Source: an uncultured Campylobacter sp. | GTDB taxonomy: Bacteria; Campylobacterota; Campylobacteria; Campylobacterales; Campylobacteraceae | Direction of reading: 5' to 3' | Length of the DNA stretch: 19,317 nt | Assembly: GCF_938040115.1 (NCBI RefSeq) | Contig: NZ_CALHXD010000217.1 | Span: 1-19,317 of the forward strand | Shown: in pieces, positions 1 through 7,478 of the stretch | Position numbering within the stretch: position 1 is the stretch's first letter | Layout: every line of letters starts with the position of its first letter | Position numbers and translations under genes: made by a program | Notes under the pieces: model-generated | Databases searched by the model: none | Told to the model about the DNA's origin: nothing | The model's input: only the letters and a program-made list of their open reading frames with translations

Positions 1-108
1 TCGTTTTATTATTTTATAAGTTTGTTTGGTACATATAAAACTTTTGTAGGTTTGTGCTTGCACGATCGGGGCAGGCTGTCAAAAAACGTCGTTAATAAAG
101 TGACCTAG
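1..108 (+). CDS. Possible 3' end of a gene cut by the window edge
   Basis: Frame 1 is open from the first base to a TAG at 106-108 (35 codons). The translation begins with a hydrophobic stretch (SFYYFISLFGTY) and ends LHDRGRLSKNVVNKVT. A hydrophobic segment followed by an HD-x-S-x-VV type tail resembles the end of RDD-family membrane proteins, but this is only a resemblance. It would converge on rodA, and the hairpin at 154-179 lies between them, which fits a gene end. The fragment is too short for a firm call and could be chance open frame. Confidence 0.25.
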   Translation, partial: SFYYFISLFGTYKTFVGLCLHDRGRLSKNVVNKVT

Positions 109-153
109 CAACAAATGCGGTTAATATTTAAAAACTTCAAATTCTATTTGGGA

Positions 154-179
154 TTTGATTGAAAATTATTTCAATCAAA
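154..179. terminator. 11-bp perfect hairpin between convergent gene ends
   Basis: TTTGATTGAAA (154-164) and its exact reverse complement TTTCAATCAAA (169-179) flank a 4-nt loop. The hairpin lies 33 bp past the rodA stop on the minus strand and 45 bp past the possible plus-strand gene end. The stem is AT-rich and no long T tract follows on either strand, so it could be a weak two-way terminator or an RNA 3'-end stabiliser. The inverted repeat is directly visible; the role is inferred. Confidence 0.35.
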
Positions 180-211
180 ATTCACGTATGTATTTAGTAA
201 AGTTTTTATGT

Positions 212-1318
212 TTAAATTTTAAATTTAACCAGCCTATACGTCGGATCAAACCTAAACGCGAGCAAATTTTGCAAAATCCCAAAAAGGCACATAAAAGTAA
301 CGAAGCTACTGCCACCGTAGCTGTAAAACGGCAGCGGAATGCCCACCACAGGCGCAAAGCCGATCGTCATCATGATATTTATACTCACGTAGATAAAGAT
401 AAGTATCCCGATCCCCGACGCCATCGTCTGCGTAAAATAATCATCCTTTAGCCCGTAGTTTAAGCTGAGCAGATGAGCTATCAGCGCTCCGTAAAAGCTA
501 AGTAGCGCTAACCCTCCGTAAAATCCGTATCGCTCGATCGTGTACGCGAAAATAAAATCGCTAGTCGAAATCGGCAAAAACTTAAAGTGCGTCTGTGTCG
601 CCTCGTCTTTTGGCTTGCCCTTTAGTCCGCCGCTACCGATAGCGATGATACTCTGGCGCACGTGATAGTTGGACTCTTCGCTTAAAAAATCAGTAATGCG
701 CTTTTTTTGATAATCGTGTAAATTTTCGTAAATCACGGGCGCAGAGAGCAAAATCCCGGCAAATATTACGATCCAAATTTTTTTATTTACCCCGATGATA
801 AAAAGCACGGCGTAGCCCACGATGAGCAGTATCAGCGCGGTGCCTAGATCAGGCTCTTTTAAAATTAGCACGAAAGGTAAAAGGATATAAAGGCTAAGGC
901 GTAAAAAGTCCTTGAGACCGTAGCCGTTTTCTTCGGGCGGGCGCTGTTTGATGAGGTAGCCTAGCATCAAAAGAAGCGCCGGCTTCATGATCTCTGAGGG
1001 CTGAAGCGTAAAGTGGATAAAAGGAAACTCGAGCCATCTTTTTGCGCCCAGTTTGCTCGTGCCAAATAAATCTACGCTAATAAGCAACACGATACAAATC
1101 CAGTAAAATAGCGGTATGAGCCAGGCGATCTTGCGAATGGGAAGCAAAAAGAAAAATAAAAACGCAGCTAGACCGACGCCGAAATATACAAGCTGTTTCC
1201 CGGCTAGGATAGAATTTGCCTCAGAAACCAAAATGTATGATAAAATAATAATAGGAAGTATCAAAAACGGCTGAACGAAGTCAAAATGGGTTAAAATTCG
1301 CCTATCGAGTCTTATCAA
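212..1318 (-). CDS. rodA: RodA/MrdB, SEDS-family peptidoglycan glycosyltransferase
   Basis: 368 residues, an inner-membrane protein made mostly of hydrophobic helices. RodA polymerises lipid II into glycan strands for lateral wall growth, working with a class B penicillin-binding protein (PBP2) in the elongasome. SEDS landmarks are present in order: GAKRWL (91-96), QPSE (106-109), KEPDLGTA (154-161), SDFIFA with the Asp at 254 corresponding to the catalytic Asp of the family, and the C-terminal GIPLPFYSYGGSS (326-338). The N-terminus, MIRLDRRILTHFDFVQP, is RodA-like rather than FtsW-like, and C. jejuni has mrdB at the equivalent place. The start is TTG at 1318, with AAGG about 7 nt upstream; no earlier in-frame start fits the short leader. 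It is transcribed away from the long plus-strand run. Confidence 0.93.
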   Translation of the reverse strand: MIRLDRRILTHFDFVQPFLILPIIILSYILVSEANSILAGKQLVYFGVGLAAFLFFFLLPIRKIAWLIPLFYWICIVLLISVDLFGTSKLGAKRWLEFPFIHFTLQPSEIMKPALLLMLGYLIKQRPPEENGYGLKDFLRLSLYILLPFVLILKEPDLGTALILLIVGYAVLFIIGVNKKIWIVIFAGILLSAPVIYENLHDYQKKRITDFLSEESNYHVRQSIIAIGSGGLKGKPKDEATQTHFKFLPISTSDFIFAYTIERYGFYGGLALLSFYGALIAHLLSLNYGLKDDYFTQTMASGIGILIFIYVSINIMMTIGFAPVVGIPLPFYSYGGSSFVTFMCLFGILQNLLAFRFDPTYRLVKFKI

Positions 1319-1338
1319 AAATTTGCCTTTTTTGAGCG

Positions 1339-1347
1339 ATTATAGCA
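1339..1347 (-). promoter_or_regulatory. Extended -10 promoter of rodA
   Basis: Read on the minus strand this is TGCTATAAT, a perfect extended -10 box (TGN-TATAAT). It lies 20 nt upstream of the TTG start of rodA, predicting a leader of roughly 14 nt that contains the AAGG ribosome site. Campylobacter sigma-70 promoters rely on an extended -10 and often lack a clear -35, so this fits. On the plus strand the same bases read TATAGC, a weaker -10 that might serve the diverging pseudouridine synthase gene. Confidence 0.6.
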
Positions 1348-1370
1348 TTTTAAAGGAAACAAATCTAAAA

Positions 1371-2387
1371 ATGACGGAAAAAGAGATCAAAATTTTAGAT
1401 GATACGCAGGCGAGGGCTGACGCGTTTTTGGCCGCTGAGCTAAACGTCGCTAGAAATCAAGCGCTAAATTTGATAAAAAGCGGGTCGGTTAGCCTAAACG
1501 GCAAGCCGCTAAACAAGCCTTCCGTAAAGCTAAATTTGGGCGATGTTTTGAGGATCAAATTTGAGCAAAGCGAGCCTGATACGGCTAAATTTGAAGCGGA
1601 ATTCGAAGTGCCGATCATTTACGAGGACGAGGATTTGCTCGTGCTAAATAAACCGGCAAATTTAGTCGTCCATCCCGCTCCTAGCGTCAAGGAGCCCACT
1701 CTTGTGGACTGGCTCGGGGCAAAGGGGTTTTTGCTATCAAATTTAAGCGGACAAAGTAGGGCAGGCATCGTGCATAGACTGGATAAAGGCACTAGCGGAG
1801 CTATCGTCGTAGCTAAAAATAACGCCGCTCACGCCGCGCTTTCAAGCCAGCTAAGCGACAAAAGCATGGGGCGCATTTATCTAGCGCTAACAGATTTGCC
1901 GCTCAAGCAAAACTGCATCGTCGAGCGAGCTATCGGACGAAATCCCGCTAACCGCCTAAAAAAGGCGATCGTTTCAGACGGCCGCGCGGCAAAAAGCGCC
2001 TTTGCGAATTTGCTTTTTAGCGAATTTAGCGGCCCCGTGCAGAGCAAAAACGCGGGCGTAAATTTGATCGCGGCAAAGCTTTTTACAGGCAGGACTCATC
2101 AGATCAGAGTGCATCTAGCTAGCCTAAACCGCCATATTTTGGGCGATGCTTTATACGGTTTTAAGAGCGAAAAGGATAAAATCGGCCGAGTAATGCTTCA
2201 CGCCTACGGGCTGTATTTCACGCATCCGCGCACGGGCGGGCAAATGAGCTTCGTAGCGCCCGTCTGGGATGATTTTAGTGAAATTTTACTTAGCAAATTT
2301 AGCAAGGAGAATATAGATGAAAAGATTGATTTTATGGGGCTTAGCGAGCTCTTTAGCCATTGTGATGAGTGGGTGCGTATCCTCTAG
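1371..2387 (+). CDS. RluA/RluD-family 23S rRNA pseudouridine synthase
   Basis: 338 residues. It converts specific uridines of large-subunit rRNA to pseudouridine. An S4 RNA-binding domain lies at about 14-64. The catalytic domain follows, with the signature HRLDKGTSG at 135-143 (catalytic Asp 138) and the later GRTHQIRVH motif at 240-248. Domain order and length suit RluD/RluC relatives; I cannot assign the target position, so no symbol is given. ATG at 1371 is chosen over an in-frame TTG at 1323 because the extra 16 residues are not family-like and AAAGGA sits at 1352-1357, though its spacing is long. The last 71 bp overlap the start of flpA in another frame, so the tail from about residue 316 is encoded by the flpA signal-peptide DNA. 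First gene of the plus-strand run. Confidence 0.88.
   Translation: MTEKEIKILDDTQARADAFLAAELNVARNQALNLIKSGSVSLNGKPLNKPSVKLNLGDVLRIKFEQSEPDTAKFEAEFEVPIIYEDEDLLVLNKPANLVVHPAPSVKEPTLVDWLGAKGFLLSNLSGQSRAGIVHRLDKGTSGAIVVAKNNAAHAALSSQLSDKSMGRIYLALTDLPLKQNCIVERAIGRNPANRLKKAIVSDGRAAKSAFANLLFSEFSGPVQSKNAGVNLIAAKLFTGRTHQIRVHLASLNRHILGDALYGFKSEKDKIGRVMLHAYGLYFTHPRTGGQMSFVAPVWDDFSEILLSKFSKENIDEKIDFMGLSELFSHCDEWVRIL
2304..2310 (+). promoter_or_regulatory. Strong ribosome binding site fixing the flpA start
   Basis: AAGGAGA sits 6 nt before the ATG at 2317. It lies inside the coding region of the upstream pseudouridine synthase and shows that the 71-bp overlap of the two genes is real rather than a start-site error. 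Confidence 0.8.
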
Positions 2388-3534
2388 CGGGCCTGCGCAA
2401 GTAAATCCGAATTTGCCGACCGTCCAGAGCCTAAAAACCATCAGCGATATGACCGAAGTGGGCTTTGAGTGGACGCCGACTCCGACCTCAAACGTCGCAG
2501 GCTACTATCTATACCGCTCAAATCCGAACGAAAATAACGGCAAAATGAAGGTCGTAGCCGACATAAAAGACCGCTTTGCCAGCCACTACGTGGATGCAAA
2601 TTTGGCTCCGGAGACAACATATACCTACGAGATGAGAACGTACAACGCGAGCAAGCAAATTTCAGGCCCTGGTATGATGGTTAGTGCCACGACTAAGGCG
2701 CTTATGGATTCCGTGCCTTTCGTTAGAGCGCTTACGAATTTACCCGAGCGCGTGAAACTCATCTGGAGACCGCATCCGGACCTTCGCGTGGCATCTTATG
2801 TCATCGAAAAAGCCGATATAAATAAAGAAAACTGGAGACAAATCGCCGAGGTAAAAGGCAGACTAAACGCCGAGTATATCGATGACGACGTGAAGCCTGG
2901 CAGAAGCTATAAATATAGAGTTTTTGTAAAAACTACTAGCGGAACGATCTCAAAACCTAGCGAGATCGTGGACTCTACGACGAAGCAGCTGCCAAGCGAA
3001 GTCGTAAATGCGCAAGCTACTCAAAATGTGCCTAAAAAGATTATTTTGACGTGGGACAGCGTGGCTAGCGACGACTTTGGCTACTATAAAATTTACAGCG
3101 CATCAAGCAAATTTATGCCTTACACCTACTTAGTGAAAACCACGTCTAATAGCTACGAGGATCTCATAAACGAAAACGGCGCGACCAGATACTATAAAAT
3201 CACCATCGTCGATAAAGACGGCCTAGAGTCTAAAAAACCTAGCGAACCTATCATTGGCATGACGCTAGGAGCTATCGACGCACCGGTCGTATCATCTATC
3301 GTGGCCGACAGCACGGCGGTTAAGCTCACGTGGAACGCCTCTGATAAGGCTAGAAGCTTTACTGTTATAAGAGACGGCGGCGGAAGCGAGCAGAAATTTA
3401 CAAATATAACGGGCAATGAATTTGTCGATAATAGCGTTGCTTACGGGCAAAAATATAGCTATAAAGTTATCGCCGTAGATGAATACGGCATAAGCTCCGA
3501 CGCTTCTCAAAAAGCAGAGATAGCCGTCGAATAA
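2317..3534 (+). CDS. flpA: FlpA, fibronectin type III lipoprotein adhesin
   Basis: 405 residues. The N-terminus is a lipoprotein signal: Lys-Arg, a hydrophobic core and MSGC, giving lipidated Cys20. After a short linker there are four consecutive segments that read as fibronectin type III domains, at about 35-128, 131-224, 227-318 and 320-404, each with the Trp of strand B (for example W52, W150, W246, W339) and YxY/YKY pairs typical of the fold. C. jejuni FlpA (Cj1279c), of similar length and in the same gene neighbourhood, is a surface-exposed adhesin that binds host fibronectin. The reported binding motif WRPHPDFRV occurs here as WRPHPDLRV at 150-158. The stop overlaps the trmB start by 1 bp (TAATG). 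Synteny plus the motif make this call strong; binding in this species is inferred. Confidence 0.9.
   Translation: MKRLILWGLASSLAIVMSGCVSSSGPAQVNPNLPTVQSLKTISDMTEVGFEWTPTPTSNVAGYYLYRSNPNENNGKMKVVADIKDRFASHYVDANLAPETTYTYEMRTYNASKQISGPGMMVSATTKALMDSVPFVRALTNLPERVKLIWRPHPDLRVASYVIEKADINKENWRQIAEVKGRLNAEYIDDDVKPGRSYKYRVFVKTTSGTISKPSEIVDSTTKQLPSEVVNAQATQNVPKKIILTWDSVASDDFGYYKIYSASSKFMPYTYLVKTTSNSYEDLINENGATRYYKITIVDKDGLESKKPSEPIIGMTLGAIDAPVVSSIVADSTAVKLTWNASDKARSFTVIRDGGGSEQKFTNITGNEFVDNSVAYGQKYSYKVIAVDEYGISSDASQKAEIAVE
2764..2790 (+). other. Fibronectin-binding motif in FlpA domain 2
   Basis: These codons spell WRPHPDLRV (residues 150-158). From memory, the C. jejuni FlpA motif mapped as the fibronectin-binding site is WRPHPDFRV in its second domain. 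One conservative change (Phe to Leu) separates the two. Confidence 0.7.
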
Positions 3535-4709
3535 TGCCCAATTTTATAGCTAAAAACGTAAATTTTACGCCAAAGGATTGCGGCGAGATAAGCTTTTTGT
3601 GGGAGGCTCGCGGCAGGCAGGGCGTTAGTCTCGTTTACAGCAAAAGCTCTAGCGAGGAGTTTTTTATCACGCTAAAAAAGCGCGAAAATGACTGGGTCGT
3701 AAAGGGCGAAAAGCTAACCAAGCCTGCTAAAGTAGGGCTTTTGCAAAATGCTTTGGTTAAATTTAAAGAGCTTTATTGCGATCAAATTTTAAGTGAAGCC
3801 ATCGCGGTAAAAAACACGCGCCTCACGCAAAAAGACTCGGCGATCTTTAGCGTGGGCGAGTTGCTTGAGAATTTAAATCAGAGTGAATTTGAGAGCAAAT
3901 TTATCGAGATAGGATTTGGCTCGGGTAGGCACTTGCTATTTCAGGCGGAAAATAACCCAGATACGCTAGTTGTCGGCATCGAGGTCTACAAGCCCTCGCT
4001 CGAGCAGGTTGCAAAGCTGGCAAAAGCCAAAAATCTAAACAACGTCATGCTCGTAAACTGCGACGCGAGGCTACTTTTATCGCTTGCGGAGTCAAATTTT
4101 ATCGATAAAATTTTCCTTCATTTTCCAGTACCTTGGGACGACGCTCCTCATAGGCGCGTAGCCTCGGCTAAATTTGCTCTGGAGTGTGAGCGAACGCTAA
4201 AAGTGGGCGGCAAATTTGAGCTGCGAACCGATAGCCGCGAGTATGCGGACTTTACTTTGGCTCAAATTTTAAATTTGAGCGATGCCGACGTGCAAATTTA
4301 CAAAAACCGCGATCTAAAAGTAAGCAGCAAGTACGAAGACCGTTGGAAAAGGCACCAAAAAGATATTTACGATGTTATCTTTACCTGCGAAAAGCAAAGC
4401 GAACCAAGAGTTGGTCAAGGCGAGCTAAAATTTGAAAACGGCTACGACGCGAGCAAGGTTGCGGCTAAATTTAGCAACCAAACGATAAAAGAGGATGACT
4501 TTTTCTTGCATTTAGAGGAAAAATACGAAAAAGACGGCGAAATTTTGATTCGCGCTGCGTTTGGCTCATTTAACGCGCCTGAGCATTGTTATGTTTTGCT
4601 CGGTGAAAAAGGCGCGGAATATTTTATAAAAAAGCCGCTCGTTACGGCTGAAAATTTAAAGGCGCATCTTGCGTTGAAGGAGTATTTGGCGGATGCAAAA
4701 AATAATTAG
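3534..4709 (+). CDS. trmB: TrmB, tRNA (guanine-46-N7)-methyltransferase, long form
   Basis: 391 residues. It methylates N7 of G46 in the tRNA variable loop using S-adenosylmethionine. The Rossmann core spans about 120-270: EIGFGSGRHL (125-134) is the SAM-binding loop, GIE (148-150) ends the second strand, HFPVPWDDAPHRR (196-208) is the TrmB signature (usually HFPDPWxKxxHxKRR), and ELRTDSREYADF (229-240) follows. E. coli and Bacillus TrmB are about 215-240 residues. Here there are roughly 115 extra residues at the N-terminus and about 105 at the C-terminus, which I recall as the form found in Campylobacter (Cj1278c). The start shares one base with the flpA stop, and the end overlaps ftsE by 17 bp, indicating coupled translation. 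Confidence 0.9.
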   Translation: MPNFIAKNVNFTPKDCGEISFLWEARGRQGVSLVYSKSSSEEFFITLKKRENDWVVKGEKLTKPAKVGLLQNALVKFKELYCDQILSEAIAVKNTRLTQKDSAIFSVGELLENLNQSEFESKFIEIGFGSGRHLLFQAENNPDTLVVGIEVYKPSLEQVAKLAKAKNLNNVMLVNCDARLLLSLAESNFIDKIFLHFPVPWDDAPHRRVASAKFALECERTLKVGGKFELRTDSREYADFTLAQILNLSDADVQIYKNRDLKVSSKYEDRWKRHQKDIYDVIFTCEKQSEPRVGQGELKFENGYDASKVAAKFSNQTIKEDDFFLHLEEKYEKDGEILIRAAFGSFNAPEHCYVLLGEKGAEYFIKKPLVTAENLKAHLALKEYLADAKNN

Positions 4710-5364
4710 CGCAAGCGGGCTTTGCCTAGGATACGAGGGCTGTGAAAAGCTCATAACGGACGCGAAATTCGACATTTACGCCAATGATTTCGTTTTTATC
4801 ACCGGGCAAAGCGGCAGCGGCAAATCGACGCTTTTAAAATCTTTTTACGGCGAGATAAAGCCAAGTGCGGGCTCTCTAAACGTCTGCCTAACCGATATGA
4901 TGAATCTTGGCGGGCAAAATCTGGATAAACTAAGGCAGCGCATCGGCGTAGTTTTTCAAAACTACCGCTTGATAAGCGAGTGGAATATCGAAAAAAACGT
5001 GATGCTGCCGCTGATGATAAAAGGTCTGAGCGCAAATGTTTGTAAAAATCAGGCGACCAAACTCCTAAAGCACGTAAATTTGCTCCACAGAGCGCACAAA
5101 TATCCAAACGAGCTAAGCGGCGGCGAACAGCAGAGAGCTGCGATGGCTAGAGCGCTCGCGCATAATCCAAATTTACTACTTTGCGACGAGCCGACGGGTA
5201 GCCTAGATGAATACTCAAGCGACGTTATCTGGGGGCTTTTGCGCTCGGCGAAAGAGTTTTTGGGTACCTGCATCGTGGTCGTCACGCACAGGGTGCCAAG
5301 CTCGCTAAGAGTACCCTATAGACATCTTGCTATAGAAAATGGACGCCTATATGAAATTCTTTAA
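4693..5364 (+). CDS. ftsE: FtsE, cell-division ABC ATPase
   Basis: 223 residues, the usual FtsE length. It is the cytoplasmic ATPase of FtsEX, which couples ATP hydrolysis and the FtsZ ring to activation of periplasmic wall hydrolases. All ABC motifs are intact: Walker A GQSGSGKST (38-46), Q-loop Gln89 (VVFQN), signature LSGGEQQR (141-148), Walker B LLLCDEPTG (161-169) and the switch His199 (VVTHR). The start ATG at 4693 lies inside the end of trmB (17-bp overlap). The 3' end overlaps ftsX by 26 bp. Its neighbours ftsX and an EnvC-like gene distinguish it from other small ABC ATPases such as LolD. Confidence 0.93.
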   Translation: MQKIISASGLCLGYEGCEKLITDAKFDIYANDFVFITGQSGSGKSTLLKSFYGEIKPSAGSLNVCLTDMMNLGGQNLDKLRQRIGVVFQNYRLISEWNIEKNVMLPLMIKGLSANVCKNQATKLLKHVNLLHRAHKYPNELSGGEQQRAAMARALAHNPNLLLCDEPTGSLDEYSSDVIWGLLRSAKEFLGTCIVVVTHRVPSSLRVPYRHLAIENGRLYEIL

Positions 5365-6160
5365 AAACCACTTAAGCACTATAATTCCACTTATGGCGTT
5401 ACTCGTGGGCATTCAGTTTATATTGCTAGTCGGGCGAGTGGTGGACGAGTACGAGTCCGTGATGAACAAAGACTATAACATTATCATCGTAAGTCAAAAC
5501 GAGCTAAACGCTACCGACGTAAAGCCGCTCGTTCATACGTTTGAATCTCTTGAACCGCTTAGTTCAAAGCCCGTACTAGAGAAGCTCTCTAAAGATATTT
5601 CATCAAAAAATATCGCCGTTTTGCAAAATGCGTTGCCTAAATTTTACTCGCTAAAGCTAAATGCCTTTCCAAGCACCCAATATATGCAAGAGATAAAGGA
5701 TAAAATTTCAAAGATTAACGGCGTAAGCAGGGTTGAGACCTTTTCAAAAACGCATGATAAAATTTATAAAATCATGCAGCTGATTAAAAATATTTCGGCG
5801 ATATTTTCGGGGCTAATCGGGTTAATCGGGCTTATGCTCATCGCAAAACAGATGCGAATTTGGCTATACGAGCACAAGGAGCGCATCGAGATAATGACGC
5901 TGCTGGGAGCTCCGTCGTGGCTAAAATCTGGCGCGTTATACAAAAACGCGTTGTTTGATTCGTTTATAGCGACCGTTTTGGTGGCGGTTTTTTACATTAT
6001 CTTGCCGGATTTGCAGCCCGTTAAGGAAGTCGCTACCGACCTAAATATCAATTTGCCGGCGATTGATCTGTTTTACGAGGGCGGAGTACTGCTGGGCGTT
6101 TCGCTTGCGATTAGTTTTTTAGCCGTTTATCTCGTAACCAGAAAAGCAACGGCGATATGA
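5339..6160 (+). CDS. ftsX: FtsX, cell-division membrane protein
   Basis: 273 residues with the FtsX layout: helix 1 at about 14-33, a periplasmic domain at about 35-150, then helices at about 153-172, 203-222 and 247-267. The cytoplasmic EIMTLLGA (184-191) matches the conserved EI-x-LxGA segment through which such permeases contact their ATPase. With FtsE it forms the complex whose periplasmic loop engages an EnvC- or PcsB-type partner, here the next gene. The start at 5339 gives a 26-bp overlap with ftsE; an in-frame ATG at 5351 (MKFFKNHL) is equally possible and would shorten the protein by 4 residues. No clear ribosome site precedes either, which suggests translational coupling to ftsE. 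The stop overlaps the next start by 4 bp (ATGA). Confidence 0.9.
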   Translation: MDAYMKFFKNHLSTIIPLMALLVGIQFILLVGRVVDEYESVMNKDYNIIIVSQNELNATDVKPLVHTFESLEPLSSKPVLEKLSKDISSKNIAVLQNALPKFYSLKLNAFPSTQYMQEIKDKISKINGVSRVETFSKTHDKIYKIMQLIKNISAIFSGLIGLIGLMLIAKQMRIWLYEHKERIEIMTLLGAPSWLKSGALYKNALFDSFIATVLVAVFYIILPDLQPVKEVATDLNINLPAIDLFYEGGVLLGVSLAISFLAVYLVTRKATAI

Positions 6161-7407
6161 AAAAAATTTGCTTTTTGCTGGCCGCCATGATTTGCTTAAA
6201 CGCAAGCACGGGCGAAAAGATAAAAAATCAAACGACCTATCTCGAGTCCTCAAAAGAGCTTGAAAAACAGCTAAATAAAAAGCTCGACGACCTAGCCGGT
6301 GATATACTTGGCGGCGAAAAAAGCGTCAAGCAAACCGACGACAAGATGAAAGAGCTCATTTTGCAAATAGCGCAGTTGGAAAACAGTGCAAAAAGCGTTA
6401 GCGGCGAGCTTGACGAGCTAGTAAAGCAAAACAAAGATCTCACACAAAGTCAAAAAAATATCCAAAAAAGCATCGTGCGCATCATCTCAGACGAGTTTTC
6501 TTTCGATCTCATAATGCCAAAAGAGTACGAGGAGGGCGTGGATAGCATCATCGCTACTGAGATTTTAAGCAAGCTAAACTCGGTGCTAAAAGATGATTTT
6601 AACGAGCTGGCTAAGCAGTATGAAAGTACGCAAAATTTAATAAAAACTCAAAACGACAAGATAGACGGCATAAAGTCAAATTTAAAAACCTTTAAATTTA
6701 AGCAAGCTGAGCTGGTTTCCCTGCAAGATAAACAGATGAAAACACTGGCAAATTTAAAGCGGGATAAGGAAATTTATCAAAAGCAACTCTCGCGCCTACA
6801 AGCCCAACAAGACGAGATTAGAAAGACGCTAGAAGAGCTAAAAATCGTCGCAAAAAGGGAGAGCGAGGAGGCTAAAAAGGCTCTAGCCGCACAAAAAGCA
6901 GCCGAAGCCAAAGCTCAAAAAAATAAGAAAGATAAAAAAGGCGAGGCTACTGCAAGCGCGTCTGAAGGCGACGTGAAGCAGTTTGGCTCAAGCTATCAAA
7001 CGAGTCTTGTTAAAAAATATAGCGGCGAAAAGACGATCGCGCCGCTTGACGGCTTTACGGTCAAGCAAAAATTCGGCAACTACGTAGATCCCATCTATAA
7101 CATCAAAATTTTTAACGAATCGGTCGTGCTAAGCGCAAATTCGGCCGACGCAAAGGTAAAAAGCGTGTTTAACGGCAAAGTGGTCTTCGCCAAAGAAACG
7201 GCGATGCTAGATAAAGTAGTCATCATCGAAAATCCAAACGGCATCCACACGATCTATGCGCACCTTAGCCAGATCGCCCCTACCGTAAAAGTGGGCACAA
7301 AAGTGCAAAAAGGCTACGTAATCGGCCGCGTGCAGCGAGATCTAACCTTTGAAGTCACGCAGAAAAACTACCACATAGACCCCCTCGAGCTAATCAGCCT
7401 AAAATAG
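6157..7407 (+). CDS. EnvC-like coiled-coil protein with degenerate LytM (M23) domain
   Basis: 416 residues, probably periplasmic. A signal peptide (MKKICFLLAAMICLNAS) is followed by two long charged helical stretches typical of coiled coil, about 25-110 and 150-260, split by a short segment. A Lys/Ala-rich linker leads to a C-terminal LytM fold at about 295-416. Active M23 peptidases need H-x3-D and H-x-H zinc ligands. Here the first site reads YNIKIF (314-319), and the HLHFEV position reads DLTFEV (395-400). Only the His in TIYAHL (369) remains. The domain should therefore be inactive as a peptidase, as in E. coli EnvC, which switches on amidases. Its position directly after ftsEX (4-bp overlap), with amiA further down the same run, supports an FtsEX-controlled activator of AmiA. 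C. jejuni Cj1275c is at the same place. Confidence 0.85.
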   Translation: MKKICFLLAAMICLNASTGEKIKNQTTYLESSKELEKQLNKKLDDLAGDILGGEKSVKQTDDKMKELILQIAQLENSAKSVSGELDELVKQNKDLTQSQKNIQKSIVRIISDEFSFDLIMPKEYEEGVDSIIATEILSKLNSVLKDDFNELAKQYESTQNLIKTQNDKIDGIKSNLKTFKFKQAELVSLQDKQMKTLANLKRDKEIYQKQLSRLQAQQDEIRKTLEELKIVAKRESEEAKKALAAQKAAEAKAQKNKKDKKGEATASASEGDVKQFGSSYQTSLVKKYSGEKTIAPLDGFTVKQKFGNYVDPIYNIKIFNESVVLSANSADAKVKSVFNGKVVFAKETAMLDKVVIIENPNGIHTIYAHLSQIAPTVKVGTKVQKGYVIGRVQRDLTFEVTQKNYHIDPLELISLK

Positions 7408-7449
7408 CACCTGCGCGCCGAGATTAGCAAAATTTAAAGCAAATTTAGC

Positions 7450-7455
7450 TAAAAT
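7450..7455 (+). promoter_or_regulatory. Weak candidate -10 before pyrH
   Basis: TAAAAT lies 29 nt upstream of the pyrH ATG in an AT-rich context. The gap containing it (7408-7478) is the largest break in the run, so an internal promoter here is plausible. The match is simple and could be chance. Confidence 0.22.
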
Positions 7456-7478
7456 CCGAAAATTTAAGGAGATGAAAA

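Noticed and set aside
155..451. 98-codon plus-strand open frame
   Set aside because: It runs antisense through the conserved C-terminus of rodA and has no ribosome site or recognisable protein sequence.
7039..7404. Active M23 zinc peptidase domain
   Set aside because: The fold is recognisable, but three of the four expected zinc/catalytic positions are replaced, so an enzyme call is not supported.
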